A stretch of DNA of 6,089 nucleotides from Desulfomonile tiedjei (GTDB lineage Bacteria > Desulfobacterota > Desulfomonilia > Desulfomonilales > Desulfomonilaceae). How positions within the stretch are numbered: the stretch's first letter is position 1; each line of letters starts with the position of its first letter. Both the position numbers and the translations under genes were made by a program. Below, in pieces: positions 1-5,875 of the stretch. Below the pieces are notes generated by a model that saw only the letters and a list, made by a program, of their open reading frames with translations, made no database searches and was not told where the DNA came from. The stretch lies in assembly GCA_020718965.1 (NCBI GenBank), contig DYRE01000142.1, positions 1 through 6,089 on the forward strand, given 5' to 3'.

Positions 1-157
1 CTGAACTGATGTCAGGGCCACTGGCATGTATCGTACCGGAAATGGATGGCCTGAAGCCTGAAGAAATATCTCTACCACCGGCATGGACTGTGCCTCCAGA
101 CCCTGATGGGCCTACACCGGCTGATATTGTTGAACCAACTTCACGAACTGTGGACAT
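1..157 (-). CDS. Partial Gly/Ser-rich repetitive protein (N-terminal 52 residues; runs off the left edge)
   Basis: An open frame starts at ATG 157-155 and has no stop before the window ends. I do not recognise the family. A strong Shine-Dalgarno AAAGGAG (173-167) sits 9 bases upstream, and the start lies only 20 bases after the stop of the zinc-ribbon gene, so it looks like the next operon member. The visible protein is rich in Gly, Ser, Thr and Ile and has no signal peptide. It contains an internal repeat: GTVHAGGRDISS (residues 22-33) returns as GTIHASGPDISS (41-52), a 19-residue period with 9 of 12 positions identical, and a looser related stretch may lie near residues 10-19. Such low-complexity repeats could be a flexible linker, a beta-rich surface or a protease target region; which one cannot be judged from this fragment. 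The ribosome binding site and the repeat make a real gene likely despite the short length. Confidence 0.7.
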   Translation of the reverse strand, partial: MSTVREVGSTISAGVGPSGSGGTVHAGGRDISSGFRPSISGTIHASGPDISS

Positions 158-166
158 TGCCTATCT

Positions 167-173
167 CTCCTTT
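167..173 (-). promoter_or_regulatory. Ribosome binding site of the Gly/Ser-rich gene
   Basis: AAAGGAG on the minus strand, 9 bases before ATG 157-155. It is the main support for calling the short edge fragment a gene. If the zinc-ribbon frame were shifted at the G7 run (203-197), that frame would end at 141 and cover this site, giving overlapping, translationally coupled genes. Confidence 0.7.
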
Positions 174-177
174 ATTG

Positions 178-1212
178 TCAACGAAGAAGCCAAACGCCCC
201 CCCGAGAGGGGTCAGCGCATTCTCCGGGGGAATTATGCACACAACCATAGGCATTACAGCGCCAGCCCATGCCTCTATCGGTAATCTTTCTTTTAACTTC
301 TTCCGGCAGTCCAGCAATGATGTTCATGAAAAACCTACGCGCCTCCTGATTAGAGGAAAAGGTCTTGCCCCCCATTTCATTGAGCAACGCCTGAACCCTC
401 CGCTCTTGTTCCCGTCTTCGTACTTCATCTTTACGCCTTCGCTCCTCAGCTTCTCTTCGGTTCCGTTCTTCTTCCTGCTTACGTTTTTCTTCCTCAATCC
501 GCTTTCTTTCTTCTTCCTTGAAAATCTCTTTGTTTAACTGATGAATGCGAGCCTTTTGCTCGCCTGAAAAGAGGGCCTTGGAGGCAAGTTTGGGTTTAGG
601 CTCGGTGATAGATTTATGAACTGCCTCCCGATAAGCCTTCAGTCTAAACACCTGATTATCGTGAAGTGAAGAGATTGTCTCAGTATTAGTCATATCAACA
701 TTATCGGATACATTTGTCGTGACAGAAGTCAGATCATCAGCATTGCCTAATTGTTCAAAAAGCGACACCATCTCTTTGAAGTCAGGATCTTGCATTATCT
801 CCTGAACCATCTCCTTTGCTTGAATCGAAAGAGGTGTTCCGCAAGACTTACAAAAATCAAATATGCTAAGCTTTCCGCATCGCTGACAAGTAATGCCCGC
901 AATAGGGTTTCCGCATTCACCACAAAAGTTTTCATTCTCTGAGATTTGAGCATAACAAAACATGCACTGCCCTTTCAGCAGCCATGTGCCGCACGCTTCA
1001 CAAATATCAGCACGGGGCCGCGCAACTGCGTTGCACTTTGGGCATGTAGCTGGCTGTTGCAGAATAGCACCACACTCTGCACAATATGTCCCGCCATTCT
1101 CGTTTGTGTGACTACAATGGGGGCATACGAGCTCTGACGATTCTTCAAATAAGGGGCTGCCTTTTTGTTGCACGATAGCTTCTAATGAAGCAATATTCTC
1201 TTTTTTTATCAT
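178..1212 (-). CDS. Four-zinc-ribbon, coiled-coil protein of unknown function
   Basis: Predicted 344-residue soluble protein. Four CxxC...CxxC zinc ribbons follow one another: C30/C33/C44/C47, C57/C60/C71/C74, C83/C86/C97/C100 and C109/C112/C121/C124. A linker with a charged PKPK segment (205-208) leads to a long Arg/Glu/Lys-rich coiled coil (about 219-277). The C-terminal domain carries C319, C324, H326 and C332 in a CNAYGC...GEC motif that may bind another metal. Tandem ribbons of this kind usually mediate protein or nucleic-acid contacts, so an adaptor in the CHAT system is a reasonable inference. Start choice: the frame extends to a TTG at 1269, but that codon has no ribosome binding site, whereas ATG 1212-1210 is preceded by GGGGGAG with a 9-base spacer. 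The last residues after a G7 run (203-197) may be frameshifted; dropping one G gives an end at 141 with a more protein-like tail. Confidence 0.85.
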   Translation of the reverse strand: MIKKENIASLEAIVQQKGSPLFEESSELVCPHCSHTNENGGTYCAECGAILQQPATCPKCNAVARPRADICEACGTWLLKGQCMFCYAQISENENFCGECGNPIAGITCQRCGKLSIFDFCKSCGTPLSIQAKEMVQEIMQDPDFKEMVSLFEQLGNADDLTSVTTNVSDNVDMTNTETISSLHDNQVFRLKAYREAVHKSITEPKPKLASKALFSGEQKARIHQLNKEIFKEEERKRIEEEKRKQEEERNRREAEERRRKDEVRRREQERRVQALLNEMGGKTFSSNQEARRFFMNIIAGLPEEVKRKITDRGMGWRCNAYGCVHNSPGECADPSRGGVWLLR

Positions 1213-1221
1213 TTGTAATCG

Positions 1222-1228
1222 CTCCCCC
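1222..1228 (-). promoter_or_regulatory. Ribosome binding site deciding the zinc-ribbon start
   Basis: GGGGGAG on the minus strand, 9 bases before ATG 1212-1210, the same spacing as in the next gene downstream. It argues against the upstream TTG at 1269 as the start. Confidence 0.7.
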
Positions 1229-1285
1229 TGACAGTTCTGGACATCTGTTTTTAATCCGACTCTACCCAAAGGCTATTTTCTAGTG

Positions 1286-1307
1286 AACCGAGAACTATGT
1301 CTCGGTT
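1286..1307 (-). repeat. Perfect inverted repeat between the CHAT and zinc-ribbon genes
   Basis: AACCGAGA (1286-1293) pairs perfectly with TCTCGGTT (1300-1307) around a 6-base loop, inside the 124-base gap between CHAT and the zinc-ribbon start. On the minus-strand transcript the stem is followed by CACTAGAAAATAG, not a U-tract, so it does not look like an intrinsic terminator. An mRNA-stabilising or processing hairpin, or a protein-binding dyad, would fit. The structure is seen; its role is inferred. Confidence 0.5.
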
Positions 1308-1336
1308 GTGTCAAATTACTCTCCCAACCCAACCAA

Positions 1337-4024
1337 TCATCTCCAATCACCGATTATCACAAACGGCGCCCAGAAGAAGGGGTGGGCATATTCTTCTCGG
1401 GCCTTAATGGCCTGCATGGCCAGTTGCAGTCCTCGGGTCTTCGTCTGCCTGTTTCGGGCGTAGTGCCAGTAAAAATTTTCCATAAGTTCGCAGGTGCTGG
1501 AATCGGCCACCTGCCAGAGGCTGAGCATTGTCGCTGCGGCGCCGGCATGGAGGATACTCCGGCTCAAGCCAATTAACTCATCAGCCTGTGTAAACTCACT
1601 TAACCCCGACTCGCAGGCACTCACTGTGACCAGTGAACTGTTGAGCTGTGCCCCGAAGAGGTCGCCGACAAAGGTCTGTCGGTCCTGAATCGGGCCAGGC
1701 GGCAGGTCGAGACCAGAAAGAAGGGGCTGGCTGTCGTTGAAAAAACCATGGCAGGCGAGATGGATCACATCAAAAGAATCGTCAACACTTCGTGAAAAAT
1801 AGGCTGACTGACCTTTGTATACCGATCCTCCCTGACCGAATGCAGCAGCGATCCGCACTGCCTCCTCGTCAACATGAGGCAGTGTCTCATTACCCCGGCT
1901 AAGGATAAGGGCCCGGTCACGGCCAGTTTTTATTTTCTGCCGACACTCTCTGAGGATGGCGGCGGATGGACAGTAGCCTACCTCAAACTGATCGCAGAAG
2001 TATTGACCGGTGGTATTGTCCAACAGGGCATGGAATGGAAAAAAGTGCCAAAAGAGGTGCGGCGAGATGATGATACGCTGAAAGCGGGACAACTCAACGC
2101 TAAGCGGCCTGATAAGAGCATCAAAGAGGCGAACCAGCGGCTGCCAAACTTGGCGCTTAACTTCATGAGAACGAATGGGTAAATAACGGGTATTGAGGAT
2201 ACCATGCAATAGTCCAAAGACTGTTGTCGCTGCTGTGTCCCCATCAATCGCAACTTCTGACATTTTGATCGTGCCATCCCGACCAAGAAGAAAGAGATGG
2301 AGTGCGGATTCGGTCTGATACAAAGAAAGTATGCCTGTCTCGTCGTCCAGATGTTCCCTGGCTTCAGGAACAGTGGCCGAGGTCACCCGCAGGAATGAGA
2401 GCGTTTCTGTGTCGAATTCTGCCAGCTCCGCAAAGGCCGCCGAAACCTCGGCTTCGACTGTGGCCAGACGTTCCAGGAAAGGAATGGCAGCCCGCGCCCC
2501 CCGCTCCTGCTCTTCACCACCCGGAAAATCACCCCCGGTTTCGGGGTCATGAAGGGATTCCAGGGCGTTGTGGATTTCTCCTGCCTCATCAAGCAGGGCG
2601 GAGAGTCGTTGCCAGGATTTCGAACCCGAATCCTTACAGCCCGCGAGATAGGCGGCAAAAGGGGCATGCAGGAGATCGAGCAGGGCGCGGGACTTGTTCC
2701 GTTCCACATACTCAAAAGCTTCGTCCACCCTATCCAAGGCAAGCAGGGCCTGAATTATGAAGGCATACGGCATTGATGTGGAACCAGCATAGACAATTCT
2801 GTGCGAGTCTTTGCGGAAACGGCCACGAATCTTTTCCAAAATAGCGATTGACTGACGGCAGGAATCGATAGCCTCAGTTAGATCGCCAAAATGCTGCTGT
2901 TGAATCATGGCCAGGATTAGCAGCGCATCGGCTTGACTCGAAGAGGCACCAATAGTCCCCTGGATATCGGCTAACTTAGTGAATGACTCCACCGCCAACT
3001 CGAAATCACCACAGGCAAGGGACAGCCATCCAGAGGCATCAAGGACATGGGCCGCCATTGACAAGTCATCGGTAGTCTTGGTGAGCTCTGACACCCGGTC
3101 GAGTAACCGTTTAACCTCGTTATGATCGCAGTCTGGCTTGTCAAGGACGCTGCGGGCATAGTTAGCCAGCAGCACTGCCTCCCAGTATGAATCCGACCTC
3201 TTCTGGGCGACCTCTATACCTTCCCGCAAGGTGGAGAGGGCAGAGTCAATCATGCCAGCATCCATCTGCCTGATTCCAAGTGTGTTAAGACTTGTAGCCA
3301 AGACGTTGTTATTTTTATTCTCCGAAACCCTGGCAATCTCGACAGCCTTTTCTGCCCAGTCCATGGCCTCTTCGTTTTGGCCTATACCAGCGTAAATCCT
3401 GCTCAGCGTCGACAAAACGTGGCCTTGAATCTGCCAGCGATCATCTTGGCCGCGCAACAACTCAGTTACCTGCTGGCAGCAGGCGAGTCCCTGTTCATAA
3501 TCCCCCACCTCACAGTAATAGCTGCCCAAGCCGAGGATGCTCTTAACCAGAGTATCCAGGTCAGCCACCTCTTCAGACAGGCGCAACGCCTCCATGTGAT
3601 GACATTTGGAAGGTTCAGGGTTGCCAAGGCACCATTCGATGTTGGCCAGCATATTATGAAAAAGAGCTAAAGTGCGCTTATTGGAAAGACTACAGGCATA
3701 ATCAAGGTGGAGCGATCCAGAGTTCAGCTCCACGGAATAAATTGCGATACTCTGCTTGAACTTTTCTCGGGCTTCAGCAAAGCGCCCCTGCTTGAAAAGG
3801 GCTGTGGCATGGTCAGGAACTTGCTCAGCTGACGTCAGGATGGAAAGGACAATGGATTGTTGAGCAGGAGGCAGGAGGTTAATCAGATTTTCTATAATTG
3901 AGGGATTAGACAGGATGTTTTTCAACTGCTTAGCCTCAGTGTCTGGAAAAGCTTTTATGATGCTATTAAATAGCTTATCCCGAGTAAAAATCTCCTGGGT
4001 GTCAAGTGAATGTAATATACTCAA
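1337..4024 (-). CDS. TPR-CHAT caspase/separase-like protease
   Basis: 895-residue protein. The N-terminal region (about 70-460) is a series of helical tetratricopeptide-type repeats with typical A-x-G pairs, such as LFKQGRFAEAREKFKQSI and YAGIGQNEEAMDWAEKAVEI. It ends in the FEYVERNKSRALLDLL segment that commonly closes TPR arrays ahead of CHAT domains. A linker (about 461-590) is followed by the CHAT domain (about 590-895). The catalytic dyad is visible: His759 in IHLACHGFF and Cys804 in TVSACESGLS. The C-terminal HPFFWAPFVIIGDW is also typical of the family. CHAT domains are clan CD cysteine proteases related to separases and caspases; several are activated through their TPR part and cleave a neighbouring protein. 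No signal peptide or membrane segment is seen. The start is TTG, since no in-frame ATG lies between an upstream TAG and residue 125; the best Shine-Dalgarno candidate (CAGG) is about 14 bases away. Substrate unknown, probably encoded in this cluster. Confidence 0.93.
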   Translation of the reverse strand: MSILHSLDTQEIFTRDKLFNSIIKAFPDTEAKQLKNILSNPSIIENLINLLPPAQQSIVLSILTSAEQVPDHATALFKQGRFAEAREKFKQSIAIYSVELNSGSLHLDYACSLSNKRTLALFHNMLANIEWCLGNPEPSKCHHMEALRLSEEVADLDTLVKSILGLGSYYCEVGDYEQGLACCQQVTELLRGQDDRWQIQGHVLSTLSRIYAGIGQNEEAMDWAEKAVEIARVSENKNNNVLATSLNTLGIRQMDAGMIDSALSTLREGIEVAQKRSDSYWEAVLLANYARSVLDKPDCDHNEVKRLLDRVSELTKTTDDLSMAAHVLDASGWLSLACGDFELAVESFTKLADIQGTIGASSSQADALLILAMIQQQHFGDLTEAIDSCRQSIAILEKIRGRFRKDSHRIVYAGSTSMPYAFIIQALLALDRVDEAFEYVERNKSRALLDLLHAPFAAYLAGCKDSGSKSWQRLSALLDEAGEIHNALESLHDPETGGDFPGGEEQERGARAAIPFLERLATVEAEVSAAFAELAEFDTETLSFLRVTSATVPEAREHLDDETGILSLYQTESALHLFLLGRDGTIKMSEVAIDGDTAATTVFGLLHGILNTRYLPIRSHEVKRQVWQPLVRLFDALIRPLSVELSRFQRIIISPHLFWHFFPFHALLDNTTGQYFCDQFEVGYCPSAAILRECRQKIKTGRDRALILSRGNETLPHVDEEAVRIAAAFGQGGSVYKGQSAYFSRSVDDSFDVIHLACHGFFNDSQPLLSGLDLPPGPIQDRQTFVGDLFGAQLNSSLVTVSACESGLSEFTQADELIGLSRSILHAGAAATMLSLWQVADSSTCELMENFYWHYARNRQTKTRGLQLAMQAIKAREEYAHPFFWAPFVIIGDWR

Positions 4025-4045
4025 TTGCGTGTTGTTAACCTGCTA

Positions 4046-4062
4046 TATGTAATGATTCATGT
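4046..4062 (-). promoter_or_regulatory. Shared 17-base element in the CHAT leader (possible operator or promoter part)
   Basis: On the plus strand this reads TATGTAATGATTCATGT, matching 14 of 17 bases of the element at 5650-5666 upstream of the sigma gene. Its core ATGA-T-TCAT is a dyad. It ends 21 bases upstream of the CHAT TTG start. Two nearly identical copies, each just upstream of a gene in one cluster, suggest a common regulator or an ECF-type promoter part. This rests on sequence similarity alone. Confidence 0.35.
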
Positions 4063-4073
4063 ATCGTTCATGT
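4052..4073 (-). repeat. Tandem 11-base direct repeat at the anti-sigma/CHAT junction
   Basis: On the minus strand ACATGAACGAT (4073-4063) is followed directly by ACATGAATCAT (4062-4052), 9 of 11 bases identical, a spacing close to one helical turn. The first copy overlaps the last codon and stop of the anti-sigma-like gene; the second is the core of the element shared with the sigma leader. It may be a pair of regulator half-sites or chance. Confidence 0.35.
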
Positions 4074-4763
4074 TACAATAGTGATTTCCACTTTTATTAA
4101 GCCTTCTGATGAACTAATTTCGACAGAATATTCAGCGGGTCCTTTGAGATTGCATGCTGCCTTACCCTCATTATCGGTATAAAGAATGTGAATTTGCTCA
4201 CCAGATATTAAGATTTTAATGCCGGTTAAAAATATTCCCAAATTATTATGGAAAACAGAAAAAACGATGCTGGTTTCACCGTGAGCAATTAGAGGGGCAA
4301 ACGCAATTTCTACAGAAAAAGGGGGCGATATAAAATCATGTGATACTGTGATGGGGTTGGCTATCTTCTGATCTTGCGCTGCAGCACCACGAAGCGGCAT
4401 AGGGCGATGATGACCTATAGCAGTCCCGGAACATCTGACTAATGAAATGGTTTCTTCAACAAATTTCAGAATAATTTTGAATACATTGTCTTGGTTTGAT
4501 TGTGATTTTTGTGTAATCGTCTGACGGGGTTGGCCTTCCGACAGCATGCGCTTAAACTCCGGCGTTACCCAGCCATTTGAAAATGGTTTATCTCCAAGAT
4601 CAACATCCGGCTCTGCTTCGGGATTAAAGGGCTTATTGATGATGGCTCGTTCAAGAGTTTGCTCATCCCAACGCAGACGGCATTTCGGGCATATTGCAAG
4701 ATGGGCGCGTTGCAAGGGAGAAAGAGTGAGGATAATCTCATTATCGAAGTCAATGCATTTCAT
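4068..4763 (-). CDS. Putative cytoplasmic zinc-binding anti-sigma factor with C-terminal beta domain
   Basis: 231-residue protein directly downstream of the sigma gene (71-base gap). The N-terminus carries C3 and the HLAICPKC motif (H21, C25, C28), the H-x3-C-x2-C signature of zinc-binding (ZAS/zf-HC2) anti-sigma factors, with a shorter spacing between C3 and H21 than I would expect for that fold. Residues 94-126 form an amphipathic helix ending in a Pro/Arg stretch. Residues about 138-230 are beta-rich, with an ILYTDNEGKAACNLKGPAEYSVEI run that resembles transthyretin or carboxypeptidase-regulatory-like domains. No membrane segment is apparent, unlike many classical ECF anti-sigma factors, so release from the sigma factor would not need membrane proteolysis. 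Its place between sigma factor and CHAT protease makes it the leading candidate for both sigma partner and protease substrate; that is inference. The start ATG has no clear Shine-Dalgarno sequence. Confidence 0.7.
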   Translation of the reverse strand: MKCIDFDNEIILTLSPLQRAHLAICPKCRLRWDEQTLERAIINKPFNPEAEPDVDLGDKPFSNGWVTPEFKRMLSEGQPRQTITQKSQSNQDNVFKIILKFVEETISLVRCSGTAIGHHRPMPLRGAAAQDQKIANPITVSHDFISPPFSVEIAFAPLIAHGETSIVFSVFHNNLGIFLTGIKILISGEQIHILYTDNEGKAACNLKGPAEYSVEISSSEGLIKVEITIVT

Positions 4764-4789
4764 AAGACTTATATTTCGACTGGGTATAC

Positions 4790-4819
4790 GATATCCAGAC
4801 GCATGAACGCTTGGATATC
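4790..4819 (-). repeat. Inverted repeat between sigma and anti-sigma-like genes
   Basis: GATATCCA (4790-4797) is the exact reverse complement of TGGATATC (4812-4819), with a 14-base loop, in the 71-base gap between the two genes. No U-tract follows on the minus strand. It could fold in the mRNA just upstream of the weakly initiated anti-sigma-like gene and influence its translation; this role is a guess. Confidence 0.35.
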
Positions 4820-4834
4820 CAATGACTTTTATGA

Positions 4835-5605
4835 TTATGACGCTTTTGAGTCATTTTTTTTGTTTTTTATTCCGAAACCTTTTTGATTTAGATAGTGCCG
4901 AAGCTGAATCATTCCAGAGTGAATCCATGCAGCGGCTTGGGCATAGGAAACAGATTCTCCCAGCTCATCACTCAACTGCCTTGCGAGTTCAGTATTATTT
5001 ACGATACTGATCATCCCCAGCTTCATTTTCAGGGACAATTCCACCGCTCGCCGATGTCGAGCATCTTTTATTGAAGCCTCAGACAACACAGTTTGCCAAA
5101 TTTCTTGATCCAAAAGAATGTCCTCTGGATTCGCTAAGCCTGAAGTCATAATAGATGGCTGTTCCGTAAGCATTTGCTCCCAGCTCAGGACATCGTCTTC
5201 AATCCAATGCTCTCGAAGAATACTGCGCAGAAAATTCACTATGATAACCTTGAGAAGACCATAAAACTTTTCCGGGTCATCAAGATGTAGCCCTCCCTTC
5301 CTAATTTTTCTCAAGATATGCTCCATAATAGAGCGCACCTGATCTTCTACTGTACCACCTCCCCGTTGCAGAATTTTAAAAATACGGGGATTGCCTTTGA
5401 GCCTTACCCAAATCAAATCGCCAAGATGCTGCCAGGCTTCATAATCGTCCATCTGCAAAAGACGCCGATAGTGTTCTCCAGGGGACATCTTAGCCCATAA
5501 TGCTTTAGAATTAACAGGAAAAGGCCTTCCGACAGCCTGGCGATCATCTGCCGGTGACATATCAATATCCTTTTCGAGTTCGTTTTCTGTTTTCTCTTCA
5601 CACAT
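4835..5605 (-). CDS. ECF-like sigma-70 family RNA polymerase sigma factor
   Basis: 256-residue protein, first gene of the cluster. Residues about 56-135 resemble sigma region 2: an AWQHLGDLIWVRL helix, then VEDQVRSIMEHILRKI and a YGLLKVIIVNFLRSILREHW segment for core binding and -10 recognition. An acidic linker (136-165) leads to region 4 (about 166-240), where RHRRAVELSLKMKLG precedes a helix-turn-helix-like NTELARQLSDELG...SYAQAAAWIHSGMIQLRHYL. No region 1.2 or region 3 is evident, which fits the ECF class, though it is longer than the usual 180-200 residues because of an acidic N-terminal extension. Two starts compete: ATG 5605 with AGGGG 5 bases upstream, and ATG 5560 (Met16) with AAAAGGA at a 7-base spacing, which would give 241 residues. 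It probably directs transcription of its own operon or of distant targets. The poly-Lys/Asn tail is encoded by A-rich DNA. Confidence 0.85.
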   Translation of the reverse strand: MCEEKTENELEKDIDMSPADDRQAVGRPFPVNSKALWAKMSPGEHYRRLLQMDDYEAWQHLGDLIWVRLKGNPRIFKILQRGGGTVEDQVRSIMEHILRKIRKGGLHLDDPEKFYGLLKVIIVNFLRSILREHWIEDDVLSWEQMLTEQPSIMTSGLANPEDILLDQEIWQTVLSEASIKDARHRRAVELSLKMKLGMISIVNNTELARQLSDELGESVSYAQAAAWIHSGMIQLRHYLNQKGFGIKNKKNDSKAS

Positions 5606-5649
5606 ATTTACCCCTGTAAAATCAGAGGGCGGTTGAATTCAAAAAAAAT

Positions 5650-5666
5650 TATGCGATGAATCATGT
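5650..5666 (-). promoter_or_regulatory. Shared 17-base element in the sigma leader
   Basis: Plus-strand TATGCGATGAATCATGT, 14 of 17 bases identical to 4046-4062. The ATGA-A-TCAT core is a dyad. It ends 44 bases upstream of ATG 5605. On the minus strand its CATAAT end resembles a -10 box, but no good -35 box sits at the right distance. It is a candidate operator or autoregulatory promoter part. Confidence 0.35.
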
Positions 5667-5765
5667 AAATCAGTGTTTTTAAGCTGTAACCGGCAGAGAG
5701 CGGCCAATGTCACCTGATTGTTGCATTGTCTTGGAAAATCAAGAAAAAGCAACAAATCCCGAATA

Positions 5766-5794
5766 TTTCTACAGCACTTTACGATTACAATCAA
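5766..5794 (-). promoter_or_regulatory. Candidate sigma-70 type promoter for the operon
   Basis: On the minus strand TTGATT (5794-5789) and TAGAAA (5771-5766) are separated by exactly 17 bases, each matching 4 of 6 consensus positions. It would leave a leader of about 150 bases before the sigma start. In AT-rich DNA such matches arise by chance, so this is only a candidate. Confidence 0.25.
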
Positions 5795-5855
5795 AAGAAA
5801 AAAAAAATTGCGTCATAAATTTTAAACATCAACCAAAAAAACATTAAAAAAAAAC

Positions 5856-5861
5856 AAGGAG
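5856..5861 (+). promoter_or_regulatory. Shine-Dalgarno sequence ahead of the interrupted plus-strand frame
   Basis: AAGGAG lies 10 bases before ATG 5872 (which gives only 7 codons) and 14 bases before ATG 5876, which opens the longer, protein-like frame. An AGAAGAG just after it could serve the second ATG. It shows that translation once began, or still begins, here. Confidence 0.4.
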
Positions 5862-5875
5862 AGAAGAGAAAATGG

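Larger units (their letters stand above)
5606..5875. other. Intergenic leader region upstream of the sigma gene
   Basis: AT-rich stretch without a convincing gene on either strand. It contains the sigma ribosome binding site (AGGGG, 5615-5611), a T8 run on the minus strand (5648-5641), the shared 17-base element (5650-5666), a candidate minus-strand promoter (5766-5794), and an A-rich tract leading to a plus-strand Shine-Dalgarno AAGGAG (5856-5861). It probably carries divergent promoters if the plus-strand frame starting at 5876 is or was a gene. Confidence 0.5.

Noticed and set aside
9..537. Two overlapping plus-strand frames (9-284 and 106-537)
   Set aside because: They are antisense to the zinc-ribbon and Gly/Ser-rich genes; the Phe/Ser/Leu-rich tail of the second is the complement of the charged coiled coil, not a membrane protein.
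1213..1269. Extension of the zinc-ribbon protein to TTG 1269
   Set aside because: No ribosome binding site precedes the TTG, while ATG 1212 has GGGGGAG at 9 bases.
2302..2760. Plus-strand open frame of 152 codons opposite the CHAT gene
   Set aside because: It lies antisense to the TPR-CHAT coding region, is Pro/Arg-rich in the way reverse-strand shadows are, and shows no recognisable domain.
4822..4868. ATGACT...AGTCAT inverted repeat followed by T-runs on the plus strand, resembling a terminator
   Set aside because: The stem is only 6 bp with a 21-base loop, and no plus-strand gene ends here; on the coding strand the runs are Lys/Asn codons of the sigma C-terminus.
5680..5730. Possible sigma-54 promoter (TTGGC...TGCC) on the minus strand
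   Set aside because: The GG and GC elements are not at the required 10-base spacing and the flanking consensus is poor.
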